A stretch of 9,780 bases of DNA. Source: Alphaproteobacteria bacterium (GTDB lineage Bacteria > Pseudomonadota > Alphaproteobacteria > JABAAW01). Position numbers and translations under genes: made by a program. The DNA lies in NCBI GenBank assembly GCA_014239005.1, contig JABAAA010000038.1, positions 1-9,780 of the forward strand, in the 5' to 3' direction. Positions 1-5,357 of this stretch are shown one piece after another; within the stretch, counting starts at the first letter, position 1, and each line of letters starts with the position of its first letter. Below the pieces are notes generated by a model. That model worked only from the letters and a program-made list of their open reading frames with translations. It was not told the DNA's origin and ran no database searches.

Positions 1-35
1 CACCCCCCATGTGCGCGACAACGCCTTTTTTTCTA

Positions 36-69
36 TAAAAAGCCAGTCTGTTGTGCGAGCGCAACAGAC
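36..69 (-). terminator. Intrinsic terminator of lexA
   Basis: Positions 46-69 form a hairpin: GTCTGTTG pairs with CAACAGAC, and one G-U and one G-C pair close a CGAG loop. Read on the minus strand, it lies about 50 nt after the lexA stop codon and is followed, after four bases, by a run of five Ts (37-41 on the plus strand as As). The order of stop codon, stem and T tract fits rho-independent termination of lexA. The T tract is short and slightly displaced, so efficiency is uncertain. Confidence 0.6.
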
Positions 70-118
70 ACGACATACCCTACCTGCTCGCCCCGCCTGC
101 TCGCCCTGCACGCGCGCC

Positions 119-835
119 CTACCTGCGCGCATACCTCCGCATCAAGCCCGTCACACGACCCTGAACCCGTACCCTTCCCGCTTCATAACATTGCGCCCTG
201 TACGCCTCGTTCGCTGCCTCCAACACAACCTCTCCATCCCGTCTCCGTAAAATCTTCAAGGTCGCATCCCCCCCGTCCACCAACGCAATCACCAACTCCC
301 CGTCACACGCATCGTCGCAAGCCTCCACAATCACCGTATCCCCATCCAAAATTCCCACCCCCACCATCGAATCTCCCTCTACGCGCAACGCATAATGCGA
401 AACCATACCGATACCATTATCAATATCCTTGCCAATACCCTTGCTAATACTCTTGCTAATACCTTTTCCCAACAACTCGCTCGGATAGTCGCGCTCCTCG
501 TCCCAACCCACAGAACCCACCGCCTCGATAGGCAAGCCCGCAGCAACCCCTCCCAAGAAAGGCAAGCGCACAACCTCGCCACGATCCTCGCTGGAACGGC
601 TGCAACCCCCGCTTCGATCATCCCCGCTACCTCGCACAACGCGCAACGAGCGCGCGCGATGCGGAAGACGAACGACAAAACCCCGCTCGCGCAATCCCTC
701 CAACAAATGATGAACGCCAGACTTGGAGCGCAACCCCAAGTGCAATTGCATCTCCTCGAACGAAGGCGAAACATCCCCCTCCGCCAAACGAGACTCGATA
801 AATCGCAACAAACAACTCTGCTGACCCGTCAACAT
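119..835 (-). CDS. lexA: LexA repressor (SOS regulator, self-cleaving)
   Basis: LexA represses DNA-damage genes and cleaves itself when RecA filaments form. The 238-residue protein has an N-terminal winged helix (about 1-65, with SPSFEEMQ and LRSKSGVHHLLEGL as in alphaproteobacterial LexA). A linker and the S24 peptidase-like domain follow. The cleavage bond is Ala99-Gly100 in GGVAAGLP, the nucleophile is Ser156 in EGDSM and the general base is Lys194 in ATLK, so all catalytic parts are present. I chose the ATG at 835 because GGAGG lies 10 nt upstream; the TTG at 844 almost overlaps that ribosome site. The odd part is an insertion at about residues 122-143, made of Gly/Ser-Ile-Gly/Ser-Lys-like units and encoded by a 12-bp tandem repeat. 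It lies between the cleavage site and Ser156, and makes that interval about 20 residues longer than in E. coli LexA. The gene is divergent from the transglycosylase gene and controlled by an SOS box at 893-907. Confidence 0.95.
   Translation of the reverse strand: MLTGQQSCLLRFIESRLAEGDVSPSFEEMQLHLGLRSKSGVHHLLEGLRERGFVVRLPHRARSLRVVRGSGDDRSGGCSRSSEDRGEVVRLPFLGGVAAGLPIEAVGSVGWDEERDYPSELLGKGISKSISKGIGKDIDNGIGMVSHYALRVEGDSMVGVGILDGDTVIVEACDDACDGELVIALVDGGDATLKILRRRDGEVVLEAANEAYRAQCYEAGRVRVQGRVTGLMRRYARR
410..469 (-). repeat. 12-bp tandem repeat inside lexA
   Basis: On the plus strand the unit is roughly AATACCCTTGCT. Copies lie at 422-433, 434-445, 446-457 and 458-469, with a more diverged one at 410-421. 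The period is four codons, so copy changes keep the frame. On the coding strand the repeat gives a Gly/Ser-Ile-Gly/Ser-Lys pattern in the insertion between the LexA cleavage site and its catalytic serine. Copies 2 and 3 differ by one base, which suggests recent slippage or duplication. Confidence 0.85.
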
Positions 836-892
836 CACTACCAATCCTCCCTTCTCTCCTTTCTCTTCTTGAGTCTCCTTATGTCTCTTTTT

Positions 893-907
893 GTTCTATC
901 TTTGTTC
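893..907 (-). promoter_or_regulatory. SOS box (LexA operator), GTTC-N7-GTTC
   Basis: On the plus strand two GTTC half-sites (893-896 and 904-907) are separated by exactly seven bases. On the lexA strand this reads GAACAAAGATAGAAC. GTTC-N7-GTTC direct repeats are the LexA operator described for alphaproteobacteria. The site is about 58 bp upstream of the lexA ATG and overlaps the candidate -10 and spacer, as expected for autorepression. The transglycosylase gene starts about 118 bp to the other side, so an effect on it is possible but not shown. Confidence 0.8.
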
Positions 908-921
908 TTCTTTCTCGTCAA
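893..921 (-). promoter_or_regulatory. lexA sigma70-type promoter
   Basis: On the minus strand TTGACG (916-921) matches the -35 consensus at five of six positions. After a 17-base spacer comes TAGAAC (893-898), four of six for the -10. The SOS box covers the -10 and part of the spacer, so bound LexA would block RNA polymerase. The leader between here and the ATG is nearly all purines and contains the GGAGG ribosome site. The assignment rests on spacing and overlap with the operator; no start site has been mapped. Confidence 0.7.
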
Positions 922-1024
922 GCGCAAAAAATCTCCGCTTCCGTGCTAACTTCAACCCTTTCGGCACATCCTTTGCGAACATGTCCTCTTGATGCTGCTA
1001 GAACAGACTCCGCAAACCTAAGCT

Positions 1025-3118
1025 ATGTCCTCTATGTCCTTCTTGTCTTCGTCGTTATCTTCGTTGTTATCTTCGTTGCCATCTTCGTTGTTATCTTCGA
1101 TTAACTCCAAGTTCCTCCGCTTCTGCGTCTTCGTTGTCGCGAGTTGCTTGCTCTCGCTCGCTGGTTCGTCGTTGCTGAGCGCGAGCGCAAAGGCGGAACA
1201 GCTCCCCTCTTTTTCGTCCTCCTCTTTCTCGTCCTCCTCTTCCTCGTCCTCTTCTTCTGCGACCTCCTCTTCCGCGACCCTGTCGTTGCCTTCCGAACGA
1301 CAGGAAGCCCTTCTTGCTTCGGTCGAAAACGACGAACTCTCGACCGTCAAGCGCAACAAACAACAGCGCAAGAAACGCCGCAGCAAGAAACGTCAAGCTC
1401 CGTCCGCGACGAGCGCGCCCTCGTTTTCGCAACCCGTCTTCTCGGAAAACCAGCCTCGCCTGCTCTCGCTAAAGGATGCCGCCACCTACAAACGCATCTT
1501 CGCGCTGCAAAAAGAAGCGCAATGGAAAAAAGCCGACAAGCTCGCTGCCACGCTCAAGAACAAGGTGTTGCTGGGACACATATCGTTCCAACGTTACATG
1601 CATCCGCGCTCCTACCGCTCGAACGCCGCAGAGCTCAAACGATGGCTCGCGCGCTACAGCGACCATCCGAACGCCGCGCGACTTTACCGCCTTGCCTACA
1701 AGCGCACGCGCAAGGGCAAACGCGCCGCGCTTAAACGTCCGAGCGCACCCGTCCTGCCTCCGTCCGCCAAAGCCGTGTTCGAGGTTCCCTCCAAGAAGCG
1801 CGCCCCGTCACGCTACAACCGTGCCGAACGCCGCACGCTCTATCGTCTGCGACGATTCGTCCACCGCACACGCGTGTCCCACGCCTTGCGATACTTGCAA
1901 GCGCGCAAAGGTTCGATGCGTCCGCGCGCCTACGCGAAAGGTACAGCGACTGTCGTGGCGGGTTATTTCTTCAACGGCTTCGACGAAAAGGCGCTCGCGC
2001 TCGCCGAAGAGCAGGCGCACGAAAACGGCAAGCTCGTCCCTGATTTGCACTGGTGGGCAGGGTTGGCAGCGTTTCGTCTGAATCGCTTCGAACGCGCTGC
2101 ATGGCACTTTGAACAAGCCACGACCTTGAATACCTCGCCGAACAGCTCGATGGCAGCGCAAGCCGCCTATTGGGGCGCGCGCACCTATTTGCGCAACGGC
2201 AAACCCGATCAAAGCTCTCGCTTGCTGAAAGTTGCGCATGCTCGTCCGCACTCTTTCTACGGGCAGCTTGCAACCGAAACACTGGGCTACGAAAGCCGCT
2301 TCGATTGGAAACGCGTGCCGCAGAAGAAAGAAAACTTCAAGCGACTGGTCTCGTTTCCTGCCGGCAAGCGCGCCATCGCCTTGATGGAGGCAGAGCAATA
2401 TCGTCTGGCGGCTCAAGAGGTGGTGCGCTTTCTCGATCGTCTTCCCGACGACATGCGCGTCGACTACATGGTCTACGCCTATCGCCGCGGACAAGCCGAC
2501 CTTGCGTATCGACTGGGATTGTTCTCTTTGCGAGAGGAAGGGAAGCGTTTCGATGCCGTGCTGTATCCTCTTCCGAAGTGGCAGCCCAGCCAAGGCTTCA
2601 ACTTGGAGCCGGCGCTGCTGTACGCGTTTATGAGGCAAGAATCGGCGTTCAAGCCCTACGCGCGTTCTCGCGTCGGTGCTACGGGCTTGATGCAACTGAT
2701 GCCGCGCACTGCGCAGTATATGGCCAACCGCAAGCTTTCGGGGCAGTTCCTGCGCCAGCCCGAGGACAACTTGGCGTTGGGACAGAAGTATTTGCAATTT
2801 CTCATGAACGACGCCAACATTGGAAAAAACCTTGTGTTTGCGGCGGCCTCGTACAACGGAGGACCGGGCAATGTTCTCAAATGGGTGAGCAAGGGCAAGA
2901 ACTATCGGCAGGATCCTCTGCTGTTCGTCGAGACGATCCCTTTGCGCGAGACGCGGCATTTCGTGCGGAAGATTCTTTCGAACTACTGGATCTATCAGCA
3001 TCGTCTAGGCAGTCGCACGCCTTCGCGCAAGGCGCTGGCGGCGGGACGTTGGCCCTTGTACGAGAACCATGTTCCCTATCCGCAGGACTTGGCGCATAAG
3101 TTCGGCAAGCTGCGATAA
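1025..3118 (+). CDS. slt: Soluble lytic murein transglycosylase (SLT family)
   Basis: This enzyme cleaves the MurNAc-GlcNAc bond of peptidoglycan in the periplasm, forming 1,6-anhydro ends. Of 697 residues, about 30-58 form a hydrophobic export segment ending near ASAKAEQ. Next come a serine tract (about 64-86), a strongly basic stretch (about 110-122, KRNKQQRKKRRSKKR) and a long alpha-helical region (about 150-510), as in Slt superhelices. The C-terminal catalytic SLT domain (about 525-660) carries Glu539 in MRQESAF, then GATGLMQLMP, and SYNGGPG at 609-615. The start is uncertain. The ATGs at 1025 and 1037 lack a visible ribosome site, and the first 27 residues are repeat-encoded Ser/Leu sequence ahead of a normal signal peptide, so a downstream non-ATG start is possible. 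moaB follows 54 bp later on the same strand, which may mean co-transcription. The symbol denotes the family and does not assert orthology to E. coli Slt70. Confidence 0.9.
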   Translation: MSSMSFLSSSLSSLLSSLPSSLLSSINSKFLRFCVFVVASCLLSLAGSSLLSASAKAEQLPSFSSSSFSSSSSSSSSSATSSSATLSLPSERQEALLASVENDELSTVKRNKQQRKKRRSKKRQAPSATSAPSFSQPVFSENQPRLLSLKDAATYKRIFALQKEAQWKKADKLAATLKNKVLLGHISFQRYMHPRSYRSNAAELKRWLARYSDHPNAARLYRLAYKRTRKGKRAALKRPSAPVLPPSAKAVFEVPSKKRAPSRYNRAERRTLYRLRRFVHRTRVSHALRYLQARKGSMRPRAYAKGTATVVAGYFFNGFDEKALALAEEQAHENGKLVPDLHWWAGLAAFRLNRFERAAWHFEQATTLNTSPNSSMAAQAAYWGARTYLRNGKPDQSSRLLKVAHARPHSFYGQLATETLGYESRFDWKRVPQKKENFKRLVSFPAGKRAIALMEAEQYRLAAQEVVRFLDRLPDDMRVDYMVYAYRRGQADLAYRLGLFSLREEGKRFDAVLYPLPKWQPSQGFNLEPALLYAFMRQESAFKPYARSRVGATGLMQLMPRTAQYMANRKLSGQFLRQPEDNLALGQKYLQFLMNDANIGKNLVFAAASYNGGPGNVLKWVSKGKNYRQDPLLFVETIPLRETRHFVRKILSNYWIYQHRLGSRTPSRKALAAGRWPLYENHVPYPQDLAHKFGKLR
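1042..1101 (+). repeat. 12-bp tandem repeat at 5' end of the transglycosylase gene
   Basis: The unit is GTTATCTTCGTT. It is present at 1054-1065 and 1066-1077, with near copies at 78-89 and 90-101 of the same block (1078-1089, 1090-1101) and a diverged copy at 1042-1053. It encodes a Leu/Pro-Ser-Ser-Leu series just before the hydrophobic signal sequence. The period is four codons, so gain or loss of copies keeps the frame. It obscures the true start of the gene. Confidence 0.85.
1214..1273 (+). repeat. 15-bp tandem repeat coding a serine tract
   Basis: Four 15-bp units at 1214-1228, 1229-1243, 1244-1258 and 1259-1273 follow the pattern TCGTCCTCCTCTTTC, with the last beginning GCGACC. They encode SSSSF, SSSSS, SSSSS and ATSSS (residues 64-83), placed just after the likely signal-peptidase site. 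The tract is probably a flexible linker between the export signal and the folded enzyme. The coding strand is pure pyrimidine apart from the G of each TCG codon and the GCGA of the last unit. Confidence 0.85.
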
Positions 3119-3124
3119 AGGAGC

Positions 3125-3153
3125 GGGGGGGAGCGAAGGGGGAGCGAGGGGGG
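3125..3153 (+). other. G-rich run in the slt-moaB gap
   Basis: The 54-bp gap holds three G runs (3125-3131, 3138-3142, 3148-3153; lengths 7, 5 and 6) separated by AGCGAA/AGCGA. This is an imperfect 10-11 bp repeat. The long runs could supply four G3 blocks for a quadruplex in RNA or in the plus DNA strand. It lies just before the moaB ribosome site AAGGAG (3158-3163). Any folding or regulatory role is inference. Confidence 0.4.
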
Positions 3154-3172
3154 AGACAAGGAGACAGACAAC

Positions 3173-3718
3173 ATGGCAGGCTCTGATTCAAGCAGTAACG
3201 CCAGCAGTAACGCTGGTGTTGTTGCGCGTCCTTTGTCGATCGCGGTATTGACGGTCTCGGACACGCGGGAGAAGTTGACGGACAAGTCGGGCGATTTTTT
3301 GGAGCAAGCGATCGTGAAAGCGGGGCATCGCCTTGTTGCGCGCGAGCTTGTGAAGGACGAGAAGGAGCAGATCGGGGAGGCGTTAGAGAGGTGGCGCGAC
3401 GACGAAACCATCGATGTGGCGATCACGACGGGAGGCACGGGAATCACGGCGCGCGATGTGACGCCCGATGTCGCGCGCGCCTTGTTGGACAAGGAGTTGG
3501 CGGGTTTTGGCGAGTTGTTTCGTCAGTTGAGTTTTGAGCAGATCGGCGCATCGTCGATTCAGTCGCGAGCCTTGGGAGGTGTGATGGGTCGGACTTTGTT
3601 GTTCGTGCTACCCGGCTCGACGGGGGCTTGTCGCTGCGCTTGGACGGGCATCTTGGAGAAGCAGTTGGACATCAGGACGCAGCCGTGCAACTTCGTCGCG
3701 CTGCAAGAAAGGCTGTGA
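3173..3718 (+). CDS. moaB: Molybdenum cofactor biosynthesis protein MoaB
   Basis: A cytoplasmic protein of the MoaB/MogA molybdopterin-binding fold, which acts on molybdopterin (adenylation in characterised homologues) during molybdenum cofactor synthesis. The protein has 181 residues, normal for the family. The fold starts near residue 20 (PLSIAVLTVSDTR), with TTGGTG at 85-90, then TARDVTPD, and near the C-terminus LPGSTGACR and LDIRTQPCNF. The start ATG at 3173 has AAGGAG nine bases upstream. The first 18 residues are a Ser/Asn/Ala extension from a 12-bp repeat and are probably disordered. The gene stands 54 bp behind the transglycosylase gene on the same strand, and no clear GC-rich terminator was seen between them or directly after moaB. 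No other molybdenum cofactor gene is visible. MoaB versus MogA naming rests on overall resemblance. Confidence 0.93.
   Translation: MAGSDSSSNASSNAGVVARPLSIAVLTVSDTREKLTDKSGDFLEQAIVKAGHRLVARELVKDEKEQIGEALERWRDDETIDVAITTGGTGITARDVTPDVARALLDKELAGFGELFRQLSFEQIGASSIQSRALGGVMGRTLLFVLPGSTGACRCAWTGILEKQLDIRTQPCNFVALQERL
3191..3214 (+). repeat. 12-bp tandem duplication in moaB
   Basis: AGCAGTAACGCC (3191-3202) is followed directly by AGCAGTAACGCT (3203-3214), one mismatch in twelve. It encodes Ser-Ser-Asn-Ala twice (residues 7-14) in the N-terminal extension ahead of the conserved fold. It has the same four-codon period as the repeats in the two genes before it. Confidence 0.75.
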
Positions 3719-3771
3719 GAGGAAGGTTGTGAAGAAAGGAGGGCTTGTGCTGAAGGATTGAACTGTGTGTA

Positions 3772-3785
3772 AAAAAATATTTTTT
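3772..3785. other. A/T palindrome between moaB and first barrel gene
   Basis: The 14-bp sequence AAAAAATATTTTTT is its own reverse complement, and a second T tract follows at 3792-3798. The 181-bp gap between moaB and the first barrel gene is otherwise gene-free. These A/T tracts would bend DNA and could act as an upstream promoter element or weak termination site. A TTGACG at 3807-3812 could be a -35, but no acceptable -10 was found 16-18 bases downstream, so no promoter is called. Confidence 0.35.
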
Positions 3786-3847
3786 AGGGCATTTTTTTCT
3801 TGCTTTTTGACGAGAAAGATTCGACCATCGTTGCGATGAGGAGGAGG

Positions 3848-3877
3848 CAACACTCAACTTTTTCACAACACTCAACT
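3848..3877 (+). repeat. Direct repeat in the leader of the first barrel gene
   Basis: CAACACTCAACT occurs at 3848-3859 and again, identical, at 3866-3877, an 18-bp period. The second copy ends eight bases before AAGGAG (3885-3890), the ribosome site for the ATG at 3900. The repeat is in the probable untranslated leader. It could be a protein or small-RNA target, or simply a duplication. Confidence 0.5.
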
Positions 3878-3899
3878 CTTTACAAAGGAGAACATCCGA

Positions 3900-4436
3900 A
3901 TGATCAAAATGAAAACACTAAAAATCGCCGTTGTTGCGGTTTTTGCGATGGCAATTGCAACCTTGATGACGCAACCCGCGCAAGCGAAGTTTACCCTGCT
4001 GGGCGGCTACAAGTATGTGGGAATAGGGGGATTGGCTCCGGGCTCTTCTCTTAACTTGCATGGAGCGAAATTCCACTTCTTGTGGTCTAAGGGAAGACAC
4101 GATGAGAATCGTCCTCGTCATTTGCTCGGATTTGGCGTGGGTGCTGGTGCTGGAACTGGTAAAACTGAAAACCTGACCTTTTTCGACTTGTCTTTTAACT
4201 ACGAGTATGTCTTTCCCTTCGGATTGGGCTTGTCAGCAGGGCTCGGTGTTACGGGGGTAGGAGCACAGGAAGGCGAAATAGGTGGTGAAGCAGGCGGAGG
4301 TGTCAGCGACCTTGGTCTGAGGTATCACTTCAAAAATGGGTTTGTCCTCTCCACGACGGTAGACCTTCAGAGTAGCCCTCTCCCTGGTACCGATTTGCTT
4401 TACGGCGTGAATGTCGGTTTGGGTTACGAATTCTAG
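3900..4436 (+). CDS. Small outer-membrane beta-barrel protein, paralogue 1
   Basis: I do not recognise a named family. The 178-residue product has a clear signal peptide (Met-Ile-Lys-Met-Lys, hydrophobic core, cleavage after AQA at 27-29 before KF). The mature part is rich in Gly and aromatic residues in alternating strand-like patterns (YKYVGI, FNYEYVFPFGLGLSAGLGV, LGLRYHFKNGF) and ends GVNVGLGYEF. A terminal Phe with alternating hydrophobics is the usual C-terminal insertion signal of outer-membrane barrels. About 149 mature residues would suit an eight-stranded barrel. The ATG at 3900 has AAGGAG nine bases upstream; the ATG at 3909 is a weaker alternative. The next gene is a paralogue sharing the AQA-KF cleavage region, YEYVFPFGLG and YHFKNG, so the pair came from a duplication. 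A strong terminator at 4454-4498 ends this transcript. Role unknown: porin-like, structural or adhesive functions are all possible. Confidence 0.8.
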   Translation: MIKMKTLKIAVVAVFAMAIATLMTQPAQAKFTLLGGYKYVGIGGLAPGSSLNLHGAKFHFLWSKGRHDENRPRHLLGFGVGAGAGTGKTENLTFFDLSFNYEYVFPFGLGLSAGLGVTGVGAQEGEIGGEAGGGVSDLGLRYHFKNGFVLSTTVDLQSSPLPGTDLLYGVNVGLGYEF

Positions 4437-4453
4437 TTCCACCTTTGTTTTAG

Positions 4454-4498
4454 GAAGACCCGCTCTGCGCTTGACGGCGCAGGGCGGGCTTCTTTTTT
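4454..4498 (+). terminator. Strong intrinsic terminator after first barrel gene
   Basis: CCCGCTCTGCGC (4459-4470) pairs with GCGCAGGGCGGG (4477-4488) over twelve positions with one G-U, around a TTGACG loop. GAAG/CTTC can extend it past a bulged A. It is followed by TTCTTTTTT. It starts 17 bases after the stop codon of the first barrel gene, so the two paralogues are probably separate transcription units. Confidence 0.9.
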
Positions 4499-4576
4499 AT
4501 GGGCAGCGGCGGCGGATGGGATGCGCGCTTTTCCTGATACGAGCGCGGTTGTGTGCTTGCTTTGATATTTCAAATC

Positions 4577-4605
4577 TTGCCAAAACAACATTGTTTTGCT
4601 AGATA
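4577..4605 (+). promoter_or_regulatory. Candidate promoter with palindromic operator, second barrel gene
   Basis: TTGCCA (4577-4582) matches five of six -35 bases. After exactly 17 bases comes TAGATA (4600-4605), a weak -10 (three of six). The spacer is almost filled by a perfect inverted repeat, CAAAACAA-CA-TTGTTTTG (4581-4598). A second, shorter inverted repeat TTTGA-TATT-TCAAA lies just upstream at 4561-4574. The position suggests an operator for a dimeric repressor or activator of the barrel gene starting at 4644. The promoter is inferred; the palindrome is directly visible. Confidence 0.5.
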
Positions 4606-4643
4606 GTAGATACGCAACTTTTTTCTGCATGAGGGTAATGGTG

Positions 4644-5234
4644 ATGAACAGAACGAGCATGATAAGAATCGCTGTTTTTGCGATGTTTTCTATGGCAACG
4701 ACCTTTGTTGCCCCTCTTGTAGTCCCTTCTGCGCAGGCGAAGTTCGGCGTGTTGGCTGGCTACAGGTACATCAACATTCCTGACAGCAGCGTTGACTACG
4801 CAGCCCATGTCTTTCAGCTGGATATCATGTCGACGGTCGGAGGGGACTATCGCGCCGGCGGAAAACGTCCTCGCCACGCGCTCGGGATTGCGCTTGCTGC
4901 GGGAGGAGGCGGAGGGGCAAAGATTGGCGGCTCGAGTTCCGCCGACTCTGTCTATTTTGCGATACCCTTCGTCTATGAATATGTCTTTCCTTTTGGGTTG
5001 GGCATTTCGGCGGGGGTCAGCATTCCTTTCTATGTCGCCATCGGGTCAGAGGGAGGAAACTCTGCGTTTCTGACCGGCATCAGCATCAGCGACCTCGGTG
5101 CGAATTACCACTTCAAGAACGGCTGGACGCTCTATGCCAGAGGCAATGTCGGTTCTGCCAGCGCCGTTCTTGGCGATCTTAAAGGCACCTATCTCGCTTG
5201 GGGGGTGGGACTCGGCGGAGGATACTGGTTCTAG
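4644..5234 (+). CDS. Small outer-membrane beta-barrel protein, paralogue 2
   Basis: The 196-residue product has a signal peptide (core IRIAVFAMFSMATTFVAPLVV, cleavage after AQA at 30-32 before KF) and a Gly/aromatic-rich mature part ending GVGLGGGYWF, the terminal-Phe signature of outer-membrane barrels. Motifs shared with the upstream paralogue in the same order are AKF..LGYRY or AKF..GGYKY, the Arg-Pro-Arg-His segment, YEYVFPFGLGISAG, ISDLG.NYHFKNGW and the final strand. Between these the two proteins differ a good deal, so the duplication is not recent, or outer loops evolved fast. The reading frame is open from 4596, but I prefer the ATG at 4644 because GAGGG (4631-4635) lies eight bases upstream and it gives a normal-length signal peptide; ATGs at 4629 and 4638 are alternatives. 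It is preceded by its own candidate promoter and faces the carbonic anhydrase gene tail to tail. Function unknown. Confidence 0.8.
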   Translation: MNRTSMIRIAVFAMFSMATTFVAPLVVPSAQAKFGVLAGYRYINIPDSSVDYAAHVFQLDIMSTVGGDYRAGGKRPRHALGIALAAGGGGGAKIGGSSSADSVYFAIPFVYEYVFPFGLGISAGVSIPFYVAIGSEGGNSAFLTGISISDLGANYHFKNGWTLYARGNVGSASAVLGDLKGTYLAWGVGLGGGYWF

Positions 5235-5310
5235 ACAAGCCCAAGCGCGACGCGAAGCATCGCACAACAGCTTGGCAACTCGACAATCTATTTTTGCAAG
5301 CCGCCTTTAG

Positions 5311-5349
5311 TTATAAAAGGGGGGGTACAAAAAGGGGTTACAAAAGGGG
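5311..5349 (-). repeat. Three imperfect TTACAAAAGGGG repeats
   Basis: Three copies of an approximately 12-bp unit lie head to tail: TTATAAAAGGGGGGG (5311-5325), TACAAAAAGGGG (5326-5337) and TTACAAAAGGGG (5338-5349). On the minus strand they give CCCCTTTT series directly after the two hairpins at 5358-5401, so they may supply the T tracts for terminating carbonic anhydrase transcripts. The copies differ in A- and G-run length, as expected of slippage. Confidence 0.6.
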
Positions 5350-5357
5350 TAGCGGCG

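Noticed and set aside
836..844. lexA starting at the TTG at 844
   Set aside because: That codon is one base from the GGAGG ribosome site, too close for initiation, and the ATG at 835 gives the usual MLT N-terminus.
395..949. Plus-strand open frame opposite lexA reaching into the promoter
   Set aside because: It is antisense to an intact lexA, shows repeat-derived sequence only and has no family resemblance.
978..1003. Second SOS box near the transglycosylase gene
   Set aside because: Two GAAC tetramers are present but not seven bases apart, so they do not form an alphaproteobacterial LexA site.
1808..3001. Long minus-strand open frame of 397 codons opposite the transglycosylase gene
   Set aside because: It lies wholly antisense to a gene with clear SLT catalytic motifs, has no recognisable domain and no ribosome site; it is a codon-bias shadow.
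3807..3835. Promoter for the first barrel gene with TTGACG as -35
   Set aside because: No acceptable -10 hexamer lies 16-18 bases downstream; the -35-like match alone is not enough.
4596..4643. Earlier start for the second barrel protein at 4596, 4629 or 4638
   Set aside because: A start at 4596 would put a poor extension before the signal peptide and overlap the palindrome and -10; the ATG at 4644 has the best ribosome-site spacing. The 4629 and 4638 ATGs cannot be fully excluded.
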